Shown: in pieces, positions 36,500 through 47,539 of the stretch
Layout of the letters: each line of letters opens with the position of its first letter
How positions within the stretch are numbered: the stretch's first letter is position 1
Source: Epiperipatus broadwayi
Lineage: Eukaryota > Onychophora > Udeonychophora > Euonychophora > Peripatidae
Assembly (NCBI GenBank): GCA_028023455.1
Contig: JAQFVV010006255.1
Span: 186,001 to 250,000 of the forward strand
Length of the DNA: 64,000 bases
Direction of reading: 5' to 3'
Notes under the pieces: generated by a model
What the model was told of the DNA's origin: nothing
The model's database searches: none
What the model saw: the letters and a program-made list of their open reading frames with translations, nothing else
Program-made: the position numbers and the translations under genes

Positions 36500-37600
36500 A
36501 ACATTAAAAAGATTATGGATTTATAGCTTGTTATCCATTTTCTATACTTTTTATTTTAAAAGTATATATAGAAAAAAGCTGTTGGGTTTCATTCAGCTTA
36601 AGGGAGTGTAATTTGTTAACTTAATGTGTATCATGATTTTTTTATTAATAATAAATTAAATCTTTTCACATTATAGAAAATATGAACTTCTCACAATATT
36701 TAAGTTTTATATATTGTAAAAAGGTGTTAATTTTATAGAAATAATGTTTTAGAAAATTAAAAATTTGAAAAAAATTATACTATATTTTTTAAAGTTGCAA
36801 AATATTCATTTCCTTTATAAAGTTACATAAAATCATTAAAAATTCAAAATAAAAACAGATTTATATATATAATAGTCAACTTTTTTAAAATATAAGTCCA
36901 AAATAAGTTGTCATCATTTAAATCTGCTTAGATTAATTTTGAAGTAAAACTAGTTAATTTACAATGAATAATTTTTGAACTATTTTATATTTAGTTAATT
37001 TTTTTTTTTTTAAGAAAAAAATTAATTAAAATAAAATTAATTTAGCAAACCAAAATAATAATAAATTTATAGTAACTGGATCAATAAACTTCAAAGTGAT
37101 AGTTATATTAAGACAACACTCTCTAGTATCAGAGAATTTACATTGCGAATAAAAAATGAATATAGTTTCATCAGCTTGTCCAAGAACTTATATACGTATA
37201 GATTAGACAATGATATTTTTACTATTTAACATTTGCTCACTAAAAAAGTATTATGTAATCTACATTTATATAAGTCATTGGAGAAACAAATGAAAATGAA
37301 TTCATTTGCTATGTAGACTACTGGGATAGTAGAGGGCAATGCATTCATATAATTAGCGATTTGAAGTTTATCAATCCAGTTATTATTTGTTAATGTTGTA
37401 TAATTTACAATTTTATATATGTATGCATGTATATGTAAAAGGAAAAAATAAATAATGTTTTACATTACATACTTTATATGTGTGCCTGTGTAAATGCAGT
37501 TCGGATGCATTGTTTTTGTAAAAACAAAATTTAAGAATATAATTTTATGTTCACACTTATACTCATGTATACAAAAATGTATAAAAATTTAATTTTTTTA
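36500..37600. other. AT-rich spacer, nothing recognised
   Basis: AT-rich with A/T runs; nothing identified. Confidence 0.45.
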
Positions 37601-37620
37601 TTTTAACAAAAAATCAAAAG

Positions 37621-37717
37621 TGTCAAGCATTGGTGGTCGAGAGGTCAGCACAGCCGTCTTACAAGCAGTTGTCCTGGGTTAGCGGGTTCGCTTCCCGGCT
37701 GATGCTATGACACATAA
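37621..37717 (+). mobile_element. tRNA-derived SINE, copy 4, with target-site duplication
   Basis: Best-preserved copy: 5' TGTCAAGCATTGG, A box TGGTCGAGAGG (37634-37644), B box GGTTCGCTTCC (37685-37695), 3' GATGCTATGACACAT plus A-run. Flanked by an exact 13-bp duplication AAAAAATCAAAAG at 37608-37620 and 37718-37730, which shows LINE-type insertion. The whole element is under 100 bp: a tRNA-like head with almost no body. Confidence 0.9.
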
Positions 37718-37734
37718 AAAAAATCAAAAGTTGT

Positions 37735-38305
37735 TGTTCCTTTTTAAATGGTATTTTATCTCTTAAATCTGATAATTTTTTACCAAAAAAGTAAATGGTA
37801 AACATTGGAATTTAAATCTTGGATTTTTTGCAAAGTAAACAGGAATTACATTAAAATAGTTGACATAGACATTTTGCATGGCATTCACATTTCAAAAAAA
37901 TGTCCAGCTGGAATTATGAATATATAAAAAGTATAAAGAACAATGCAACATTTCTCCAGATATAGTTGAAACAATTGGAGAAATCTATACCTGGATAATA
38001 CCAGTCTAGATTATATAGAAATTTCAGGGAAGTTGTTCTTCTAAAGATTTTCTATCTATACATACAGTAAAGATTGCCAGGGCATCACAAGAAAAAAATT
38101 CAGTAGGCAGTAGTTAAGAATTTCAAAATTCTAGATACAAAGTAATAGTATTTATATACAATTCTAAATATATATCAAGACTTTTGCAAGTATAGCTTGC
38201 TATTATTATTTATGTTTCAAATTATTTATATAAACTTATATATGCATATTTTTATTTGTTATGAAAAATTTTATGAATAAATTTGTACCACAGATTTAAG
38301 GTGCA
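37735..38305. other. AT-rich spacer, nothing recognised
   Basis: Nothing identified before the RTE insertion. Confidence 0.4.
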
Positions 38306-38323
38306 CTAAGGAAACAAATTCAG

Positions 38324-39968
38324 TTTAAGATTACAATTTTCCATCTATTATCATATCTTCTAGCAATATGTCCAGTCCAACTCCACTTCAGTCTTTTCAA
38401 TTTTTTCAATGTCAATAACACCTGTTTGTTCTCTTACCCATATATTGCATTTTCAATATCTTCTTGTTACTCCTAACGTGCATCTCTCCATACTTCTTTG
38501 AGTGGTCAGAATTATTTGTATTGCTCTTCTGTTAAGTGTCCAAGTCTCAGATCCATAAGTAAGAACTGGTAAAACACATTTGTTAAAAACCTTTATTTTC
38601 AAATACATAGGGGTATTTCCTTTTAGTATCAAGTTATTTATACCAAAAGCATTCCAAGCAAGTTTAATTCCATGATTAATTTCATCCATTATGTTTCCAT
38701 CTGTATTAATAATCTGACCAAGATATTTGTAGCTGTTAATTTTTTCTAATTCATCATAATCAATCTTTATTTTCATATTTTGAGAACATTCATTGAACAT
38801 TACTTTAGTATTTTTAACATTTATCTTTAGTCCTACTTTCTTACTTTCCTGCAACATTTCCTGCAGCTCTAAAACATTATTTGCAAAAACAACTACATCA
38901 TCTGCAAAATCTAAATGACTTAAATAATCTCCATTTACTTTCACTCCTTTAGCTTCCCATTTTAATCCATAAAATACTTCTTGCAGCACTGCTGTAAAAA
39001 GTTTTGGAGATATGGAGTCACCCTGCCATACACTCTTTTCAATGTTGATTTTCCTACTATCATTATGTAATCTAATTGTTGCTGTTGCATTTTTATAAAT
39101 ATTCTTTAAAATATGACAATATCCTGTATCTATACATCAATGATTCAGTGCTTTAATCACTGAAGAAATGTTTATAGAATCAAATGCCTTTTCATAATCT
39201 ACAAATCCAAAGCATAATGGCATCTCATATTCATTTGTCCTTTCTATAACTTCTCTCAATAACTGGATGTGGTCAACTGTATTAAAACCACTTTTAAATC
39301 CAGCTTGTTCTCTTGGTTGGTGGAAATCCTATGTTTTCTGTAGACGAGTTGTAATTATCTTGGTAAAAATTTTGTATAAAATTGATAAAAGGCTGATAGG
39401 TCTGTAATTTTTAATATGTTTTTTATCATCTTTTTTAAATATTATTATTAATACTGCATTCTTCCAATCATCTGGTACATCTTTATCATTTAGACATTTG
39501 ATATATAACTTACCTAAAAAAAAATCTATTTCTTCACCTGCTTCTTTTAATATATCAATTATGATTCCATCATTACCTGGAGCCTTTCCTTTCTTCATAA
39601 ATTTAATTGCATGTCTCACTTCTTCATTTACAATTCTGGGCAATTAGGAAAATATAATAGATATAGGAAGTACTTGTTCTTTATTACTATATAATTCTTA
39701 ATAGAAGTCTTCTACCCATTTCATGAGGTCATCTCTCTTTTTAGTAATAGTTCCATTTTTTTTCCTTATTGCAGATATAAATTTCCTACCAATACCAAAA
39801 TGTTGTTTTATACTCTTCAGCTTTCCTTCCTAGCTCACAGTTATACTTTCTTATATCATTTTCAACTCTTTTCTGCATCATTTTACAGAATTTGAAGTAT
39901 TTAATCCTTTTTAATGCATAATTTTTGTATATCTTCATATTCCTTCTTTTCTTCATAAATTTCAAGAG
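38324..39968 (-). mobile_element. RTE-clade LINE, inverted 5' segment
   Basis: Minus strand, in order from 39968 down. A basic linker comes first (39786-39960). The RT fingers follow with 'GKAPGNDGI', 'DWKNAVLIIIFKK' and 'NYRPISLLSILYKI' (39329-39643). The palm has 'QAGFKSGFNTVDHI' (about 39280), 'VDYEKAFDSI' (about 39190) and the catalytic FADD (38897-38908). Then come 'YKYLGQIIN' and the C-terminal 'VLTYGSETWTL', 'QRSMERCTLGV' (38460-38570) and 'WTGHIARRYDNRW' (about 38360). This order and the 'YGSETWTL..MER' block are typical of RTE-like non-LTR elements. The frame is nearly continuous, broken by a few stops (near 39327, 39137, 39645). The APE endonuclease is missing through 5' truncation. 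Confidence 0.85.
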
Positions 39969-40130
39969 ATTGTAAAAAATCCAGAAAGAGATCATATGTG
40001 AGATGGATGTATGAAATAAGAAAGTGTGCAGGGGTGATGTGGAAAAGAGAAGCTAAAGATCAGGAAGATGGTTTGAACTTGAAGATACCTTCATCCTGCA
40101 GTGGATTGATAATTGTTGTTGATGATGATG
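39969..40130 (+). mobile_element. RTE-clade LINE, 3' terminal segment
   Basis: Plus-strand reading 'KRSYVRWMYEIRKCAGVMWK' followed by 'REAKDQED' is the C-terminal continuation of the protein that breaks off at 38.36 kb on the other strand. It ends with an RTE-type short tail (GTTGATGATGATG) at about 40115-40130. Possible diverged target-site duplication: AAGGAAACAAATTCA at 38308 and AAGGAAGAAATTTCA at 40131. The arrangement fits one insertion with a 5' inversion. Confidence 0.8.
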
Positions 40131-40144
40131 AAGGAAGAAATTTC

Positions 40145-41100
40145 AAAATAATTAAAGATAACCCATTTAGAAGAAAGAAATGTCTGGAAAGTCTGTAAAG
40201 AAGGGGTCATAAAAAAGTATAATCATAAAATGGCAAACAAAGTTATAGAAAAGAATAAGTTCAAACAAAATACAATGGTAAGCATGAAATAAGACTCAAA
40301 AAATAACATCTTAATATGGGGGGGGGGGATTATTTCATGCACAAAAAGTAGAAACATTTGAAACAATTACAAAAAACAGTGATAACAGCATGAAGTGAGT
40401 AAAAGAATGATATGAAAAAAACTATATAGCAAAGAACAGAAATACAAAGTAGCTCCTCACCCAAAATAATAATAAAAACATGATTTTAAATATCACATAT
40501 ATTAAATGTAAAATTGGCAGTTGAAATGATAAAGAATAAAAAAAAATTAGAAAATTATGAAATCATTTTAATTATGTTAAAAGAATTATTATAAAGTATA
40601 GCACTTCTCCTTACTATAGTAAGAAAAAAGAATCAAGTAATGTGTTAATTAATACAAAAGAAAAAAAATATTGGCAAAGCAATGCCAATATTTAAATAAT
40701 AAATTTGTATCTGATGTCGATGAATAAATATTACTCACTTAGATTTTTGTAGTAATGTGATTATTATAGTACTTCAATGGATGCTGAATTTGTTATAAGA
40801 TTTATCAGATAAAAACAACTAAGTAAGACTAAAAATAAATACTAAAATAACTAAAGTAGTGGGGGTTTTTTTCAGAAAGTAGAAGTAAATATAAATACTA
40901 AGGAATTAGAAACTAACACTGAAAATTTCTTTTTTCGAATTATTTCTTCAGATAAAAATATAAAGAAGATTAATCATAGAATTAAAAAATGCTTCCAGTA
41001 GAAATATTATTACAAGTAAACAAGAATGATTTTTTAATAGCCGTGTAGCTTCACGCTCTCAGTTCTAACCGCTTCAGCTTCACCTATTTATATAAAAAGT
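40145..41100. other. A-rich spacer, nothing recognised
   Basis: Contains a 10-G run at about 40319. No gene or matched repeat. Confidence 0.45.
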
Positions 41101-41104
41101 AGGT

Positions 41105-41225
41105 TGAAGTAAAGAACGGTTCCCCTCTTTTCTTTCAAAGCATAAGCTTGTGGTTAAGACCTGTAGAGGTCCCTACCTTCGCATTTTCAAGTGCACATGC
41201 TTAAAGGTTTGTTGCCTTAGTAAAT
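41105..41225 (+). repeat. Dispersed repeat, copy 1 of a direct pair
   Basis: Shares 'TAAGCTTGTGGTTAA', 'ACCTGTAGAGGTC', 'TCGCATTTT' and 'GCCTTAGTAAATAT' with 42108-42215, about 1 kb downstream in the same orientation. Less AT-rich than its surroundings. No pol III boxes found. Confidence 0.6.
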
Positions 41226-42107
41226 ATTACCATTGCTTTTCTTAATATGAAGTTTTGATATTTAACAGAAAAGGGAAATGCAAAGATTACAATTTGAACA
41301 ATGATATAGGAAGGCGTGTAAATTGGGATTAATAAAGAAGTATTAGAAATATATATATATGAGAAACAAATATTATATTGCTTAACAATGCTTAAATAAA
41401 AGTTTGTCTGTGCATCAATTAGTTTAAATGATTACAATGAACAATTGAAGTTCTAAGCTCACTTTCAAAAAATTGTAAGACCTAAATATCAGACTACATA
41501 TGAAATGAATAAATTGAATAAGATTGTTTTCTGAAATGTCACTGAAAATAAAAAGTATAGATTGGAATAACTGACTAAATTTAAACAAGATCTTCATCCT
41601 GCAATTGATTGGTGATGTTTAAAAATGAAAATATCATACGTAAAGAAGTCTTATTATAGTTATCAGAGAAACAGATAATAAATAGATGATATGAGAATAA
41701 AGGATAGCTGATTGACATCAAAATATTTTATTTAAACTAAATGCAAAAGAATAATTTACTGTTAACAAGATGTTATGTTGCTAATTTTATATAAGGTAAA
41801 CAGATGTTATTATGGTGAAGGTAGTTAAATAAAATTTATTAAAACATATATAGTCCAGAAAATATGCAACTGAATTTGTTCCAACTAATCACAAAGATAT
41901 AAGAAAATTATTTGTAAAAATAAAAACCAGATAGAAATGCAATTGTCTAATCAAGCACAATCAAACACTTGCTTTAAAAGTATGGCTATATTATAAAATT
42001 CTAGCGCTATATTTTTATGGGAAAAAAATTGATTTATCATAAGTGATAATTATAGGTTTTCATTAATCAGAAGTTACATATAAAGAATTAAAATGCTATG
42101 CTACTTT

Positions 42108-42215
42108 TATGACTCTTTTCTTCCAAAACGTAAGCTTGTGGTTAAAACCTGTAGAGGTCTCTACTATCGCATTTTACGCGCATATTCTTGAAGTTACAGC
42201 CTTAGTAAATATGAC
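42108..42215 (+). repeat. Dispersed repeat, copy 2 of a direct pair
   Basis: Partner of 41105-41225; the intervening kilobase shows no coding sequence. The pair could be two insertions or the ends of one element. Confidence 0.6.
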
Positions 42216-42224
42216 TTGTAATAG

Positions 42225-43600
42225 TGGAATGTTGGCTAAGCACATACTGTTTTAAAAAAATGTACTTTATGAAAGTTTTTCTCTATATGGCCTTGCATAT
42301 TTATGACAGCATATATTTTATAAAAAAGAAACTATTCTTTTATTTTAATTTCAAATGTATTCACAATATATATGTAGAATTTTTTTATCATTTGTATTTT
42401 CGTAATGAAAAAATTTAATATTTTTTATTCCATAATTTATTACATAAGTAGGTAGTAGTAAACATTAATAGAAAGACAAAAGTATATAATCCAAACATTA
42501 ATACTGTATTAAATAAGTAAATAACTCAGATTCTATGCAAATTGAACAGGAATTAACTGAAGTTCTATCATGCTTGCAATCCAATTACAACAATCCATCA
42601 GCCCAGAAGTCAGACCAACCTCTCAGACCATAGATACATTACAAACATATCCCTTGACAAGCAATTCCTATAGCACATGTATATTAAAGATTACCGAAGA
42701 ATTTGAATTTTGAAAATAATGATTATATTTTTAGACGTTACAAAAAGCATAGAATTACAATAGTATAAAAGAGAAATGCCCAACTCCCCATTTTTATTGT
42801 AAATTCCAAGCATTTATTTTACAGGAGACAGAAATGTGTTAATATTATTTAAAATTGTGATATGATATTAATGAATATGCAATTACGAAGGGTATAGAAG
42901 TTACGCATAAATAATAATTATATGTTATAACCGTTGTGCACAACCGTATTTCTATGATAAGCAAATTAGTATTTGGTATAAAATTAGAAAATAATGTTCT
43001 GAAAATATTTAATATTAATAATGGGCTATAAAGAACCAATTTTATTTTAGCCACACTAAATGAATCACTATATTTAACAGCTAGTTAAAAGTGAGTAAAA
43101 GTTACTGGTTACAAAAACTAAGAAGACTTGAAATTAAAAAAAAAAAACTTCAGACTAATTAAATCAATCCAAGAAAAATAATAATATACAAATTAGAAAT
43201 AATTAGAAAAGTAAGATTATTATATTTATAAAGAATTATTATTAGTAAGATAAAGATTAATAAAAGATTTTAGTCAATGATTTTGTAAATCTAAAATAAA
43301 AAAATTTTAGGTTTAAAGTGTAATTTTTTATAGCTTTACCATATATTGTAATATTATTTTTATAATTAATCTCTAATAAGCTGTAGATGAGTGATTTGAT
43401 ACTACTTCTTAAATAATATAAAAAACTAAAAAATTGTAATTAAAAAAAGGAAAATAAATTAATTAGCATTGTATAAATGTCAATTTTAATTAGGTTTGAA
43501 AAATGGTGATCTAATTGAGTGGTGTATAATTCATTTTTATTTAAAAGAGTGTGTGGAAGTATGTTGGTTATTTAATATATTTATAATTCATTTTGTTAAC
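42225..43600. other. AT-rich spacer, nothing recognised
   Basis: No gene or repeat recognised. Confidence 0.45.
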
Positions 43601-43617
43601 AATTTGCAATTTTAGTT

Positions 43618-44375
43618 TGTTTAAAGAAGGTTACCTTGACAACAGATTGGGATTGTTGATTGTTTTTGATATTGATATTTAAACTTTAAATTAAACATAG
43701 TTCAAAGTGTATGTAAATAATGGAAGTAAATCAGCCTCCCCCAGGATATGAATTAAAGCAAATGATCAAGAATGAAATGAATCATCTATTCTCTGTTACT
43801 CTGATGTTTATAGGCATACCTTTTGTCAACACTGATGGAATATGGCAGTTAAAAGCTATCAAACTCATAATTAATTATGCAAGGCTGGAGACAGCATCTC
43901 ATTTTTAATACCTTGATTGTAATAATTAAACAATATTTAATATGTAGACTTTAAATTAAATATATCTCAATGTATACATATACAATGGAAGTAAATAGAA
44001 TAGAAGGAATAACCTATTATTGGATGTTTTGATGTTTATAAGCATACCTTTGTTAACATTGTTGGTAATTCAGAGTGAAATTATTTTATCAATTAGTTGT
44101 AATATGGCACTTAAGATTTATTAAATTGATAAATGATTATACAAGGCTGAAAACAACATCTCCCTTTTAACACCTTGATTGTAATAATTAAACAAGATTT
44201 AATATGTAAACTTTAAATTAAACATAGCATAATGGAAGTAAATCATTCTATCCCAGACCATGGCTGCTGTCATGTATTTACATTTTAAATTAACATAGCT
44301 CAATATATATCTTTCAAGCTATGAATTAAAAGCATTCTAAATGTTCTGGCTGATAAATTAATTTCATTCTGAATT
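43618..44375 (+). repeat. Tandem repeats, families B and C
   Basis: A family B fragment (43618-43690) runs into three family C units that begin with GGAAGTAAAT at 43721, 43987 and 44234 (266 and 247 bp apart). Each has 'GATGTTTATA..CATACC.TT', 'TAATTATACAAGGCTG.A' and 'TTTTAA.ACCTTGATTGTAAT'. The frame at 43720-43908 lies inside the repeat and is not a gene. Confidence 0.65.
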
Positions 44376-44699
44376 ACCAACAATATTGAAAAATATATTT
44401 TTATTGCATTATTTACCTATCTATCTTTGGGCATTATTACTTTTAATATCTAAGTAATACATAGCTGGAGTGCAGTTTGAAAGTTATAATTACAGATTGG
44501 AAGTTATATTTGACTTAATAATTTTTATTAGTCACTCATTAAATGAGATTATCCAATAATGAATAATATTTATGCAGTGTAATTTTTATTATCTCACTCT
44601 CATGCAAGATAGGGGATGCTTTTTTATCCCCTTTTAATACCTTATGAAAAGTTGTAATCATAAACATATGATCAAAGACATATGAAATGATCTATGATA

Positions 44700-44741
44700 A
44701 CAAGATGTATATTTCATGCTGAACCAGCACTCATCAGTCAG
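44700..44741 (-). ncRNA. Hammerhead ribozyme motif, 44.7 kb
   Basis: CTGATGA (44731-44737), hairpin GTGCTGGTTCAGCAT (44716-44730), GAAA (44712-44715), TATACATC, TTGT. The core is complete. Stem I is weak (CTGA against TTGT, mostly wobble pairs). Confidence 0.65.
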
Positions 44742-44954
44742 CCCAGACCACAATCTCATACACATATCTTTATAATTGTTCAGTATATATATATATATAT
44801 AGCAAATTACTACAGTTTAATTGATATGTGCCACACATGCAACATTGAGGGCTAAATGTTTGACACATCAATTAAACTGTAGTAATTTGCTATTTATATA
44901 TATATATACATACTGAACAATGATAAAAATATAGGCAGAAGATTGTGGTATGTG

Positions 44955-44996
44955 CCAACTGATGAATGCTGGTTCAGGATGAAATGTGCATCTTGG
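44955..44996 (+). ncRNA. Best-preserved hammerhead ribozyme motif
   Basis: CCAA (44955-44958), CTGATGA (44959-44965), stem II ATGCTGGTTCAGGAT with one G.G mismatch (44966-44980), GAAA (44981-44984), TGTGCAT, C44992, TTGG (44993-44996). All invariant core bases plus a perfect CCAA/TTGG stem I are present. Stem III is A-U, U-A, G-C around a 2-nt loop. Predicted cleavage is after C44992. Such short stem III forms are known from PLE and retrozyme hammerheads and may work best as dimers. Confidence 0.75.
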
Positions 44997-45164
44997 GGAT
45001 CATGTATTTTTTTCATATGTCTTTGATTATACATGTATGATTAGATCCCTTTACAAAGTGTTAAAAGAGGATAGAAAACATTCCTTACCTTGTGTGAGGG
45101 TAATGTAATGAAAATTATATTGCAGAAATATTATTTAGAATTTACTATTTGTTAATGTACTTTC

Positions 45165-45365
45165 AGAACAGGTTTTAGATACCTGTTTAACTTTGAGATT
45201 TGTTTGAACTTCTTTTATTTCATTCTTTGTAGTGAAGCTATGATCTTTAATATCTATATAAACAAATTATACCATATGAAAATGGATTTTCATTTTTATT
45301 GTTTAAAAGAGATTGCCTTGACAAGATGTTGATTTTTATTGTTATTGGTGTTGTTTAAGTGTTGA
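45165..45365 (+). repeat. Family B repeat fragment
   Basis: Matches the second half of the 1.66-2.5 kb unit: 'CTTTAAT.TCTATATAAACA' and 'AGATTGCCTTGACA', 'TTATTG.TATTGGTGTTGTTTA'-type blocks. Confidence 0.55.
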
Positions 45366-45779
45366 ATGTTTTTAATTAGATAAACAAAATTAAATAATAG
45401 GAATAATTGGCTAATAATAACAAGCCTTAAAAATATGCACCAAAATTGTAATCAAATATGGGCCAACAATTCTAATAAACATGGGCTAGCTCACATGGAT
45501 ATATGCTACAATAGTAAATAATAAGCACTAATAAGACAAATGCAATAACAGAGTAAATTAAAAGAATGAGACTTCTCATACTCTCTCTTTAAAAATATAA
45601 TAACTCTTAATATTTAAGTGTATGGCACAGAAAAGTGTTAAGTTACTTTTAAATCTACTCTCACAACATATCCTCTAACTATAAGTATATCTTATAATTA
45701 TCATGTTGATCTTTCTACAATAATCAGATATATAATTTTTTTCTTCCTTTTCCTATGTTTTGATTTCCACTTTAACATA

Positions 45780-46655
45780 TACCATTTACAACTTTCTTAA
45801 ACACTTTATCAATACTATTTATTGATATCAAATCTAAAAGTTTTGACTGTCCTGCAATCATCGACACTGTCCTGCAGTCATCATCAGAGCTACACTATTC
45901 AAATGTATAATTAATACACTTATACACATATTCATATATCTAATTAAATTCACAAAAATAAAACAAAAATAAAATATACATTTTAGCCTGACCATTATAA
46001 ATAATCATTTCCCATTTTATTACTTTACTCTTAAATAATTCTACCCACATTTATTTTATATCACTTTATTTTTTTTTTTAAAAAATTATTATTTATTATA
46101 ATTTTAAAACTTTAACATTTATTCTACTATTTAATGCATATTATTGTCATTTTACTTATATTATAAATCAACTTCTAATGGTTTCTTATTTTCATTAAAT
46201 ATTTTGTAATTATCAATTAACTTTTCCCACATTACAAATTACTTTTTTACATTACAAAAATTACCTACCTCTTTACAATCCTATTCTAAAAACCCAACTG
46301 ACAAAATTTTTAAAATTTGTACACTTGTGTAACACCTCCCTCTATCATCATTTTCTTCAACTTTATTTCTTTAACCTTTTTTAAATTCAAACTATTATTA
46401 ATAATAATTGCTTATAAAATCATTGTCTTTACACCAGAATTCCTATTAAGATTTGGTTTTATATTTTTAATCAATATTGCCTCTTTAATTTTCATATCCC
46501 TTCTATTATTTGTATAATTACTCATTTTTATACTATCTTTCTCAAACGTATGACCTGTTTCTAATCAATGCAAATAAATAGGTGATCTCTTATCATATTT
46601 ATGTTGAATTAATCTTGTATAAATTGAATTATTTGTTTTTTCTACAGAATTGGTT
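45780..46655 (-). mobile_element. PLE-A palindrome, left arm
   Basis: Minus-strand 3' end of a Penelope-like element of the same family as 25.65-27.18 kb. From about 46640 downward it reads 'IQHKYDKRSPIYLH', 'ETGHTFEKDSIKMS', 'RDMKIKEAILIKNIKPNLN', the C-terminus of the GIY-YIG endonuclease, then the 3' untranslated part. It ends beyond a hammerhead-like CTGATGA (45881-45887) that is interrupted by a small duplication. Only the last third of the endonuclease is present. Confidence 0.75.
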
Positions 46656-46669
46656 TTTAAAAGTAAAAA

Positions 46670-47533
46670 TATAAAAACCAATTCTGTAGAAGAAACAAAG
46701 AATTCAAGTTATACAAGATTAATTCAACATAAATATGATAAGAGATCACCTATTTATTTGAATTCATTAGAAACAGGTCATAGATTTGAGCAAGATAGTA
46801 TAAAAATGAGTAATTATACAAATAATAGAAGTGATAGGAAAATTAAAGAGGCAATATTGATTAAGAATATAACACAAAATCTTAATAGGGTTTTGGGGTA
46901 AAGACAATAATTTTATAAGCAATTATTATTAATAATAGTTTGAATTTGAAAAAGATTAAAATAATAAAATTGAAGAAAATGATGATAGAGGGAGGTGTTA
47001 AACAAGTATACAAATTTTGAAAATTTTGTCAGTTGGGTTTTTAGAAATAGGATTGTCAAGAAGTAGATAATTTTTGTAATGTAAAAAAGTAATTTGTAAT
47101 GTGGGGAAAGTTAATTGATAATTACAAAATATTTAATGAAAATAAGAAAATGTTAGAAGTTGATTTATAATATAAGTAAAATGCCAATAATATATATATT
47201 AAATAGTAGAATAACTTTTATAATTATAATAAATAATATTTTTTTGAAAAATAAAATAAAGTGATATAAAATAAAAGTGGATAGATGTATTTAAGTGTAA
47301 AGTAATAAAATGGGAAATGGTTATTTATAATGATCAGGTTAAAATGTATATTTTATTTTTGTTTTATTTTTATGTATTTAATTATGTATATGAATATGTG
47401 CATAAGTGTATTAATTATGTAATTATATATTTGAATATTGAAAGCTCTGGTGATGACTGCAGGACAGTTGAAGCTGTTAGTTTTGATATAAATAAATAGT
47501 GTTGATAAAGTGTTTAAGAAGGTTGTAAATGGT
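46670..47533 (+). mobile_element. PLE-A palindrome, right arm
   Basis: Plus-strand mirror image of the left arm. The open stretch 46650-46901 includes 'TNSVEETKNSSYTRLIQHKY' (usually YVGET.NSIH), 'ETGHRFEQDSIKM' and 'RKIKEAILIKNI', then stops before the usual end. The HHR-like core in the tail is altered to CTGGTGA (47447-47453) with GAAG. The two arms meet at 46655-46670 with a loop of about 15 nt flanked by 'CTACAGAATTGGTTTTT' and its complement. Confidence 0.75.
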
Positions 47534-47539
47534 ATGATG

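Larger units (their letters stand above)
44520..45150. mobile_element. Retrozyme-like hammerhead units, head-to-head pair
   Basis: A minus-sense unit (about 44520-44822) and a plus-sense unit (about 44865-45150) mirror each other around 'TGTGCCACACATGCAACATT'. Both carry 'CTGTAGTAATTTGCTAT', a (TA)n run, 'GAACAAT.ATAAA', a hammerhead, 'CATATGTCTTTGAT' and 'TAAAAG' blocks. Same family as the 30.4-32.0 kb array. Confidence 0.7.

Noticed and set aside
36232-36526. Poly-Asn/Asp and poly-Leu/Ser frames
   Set aside because: They are translations of the ATT/ATC microsatellite.
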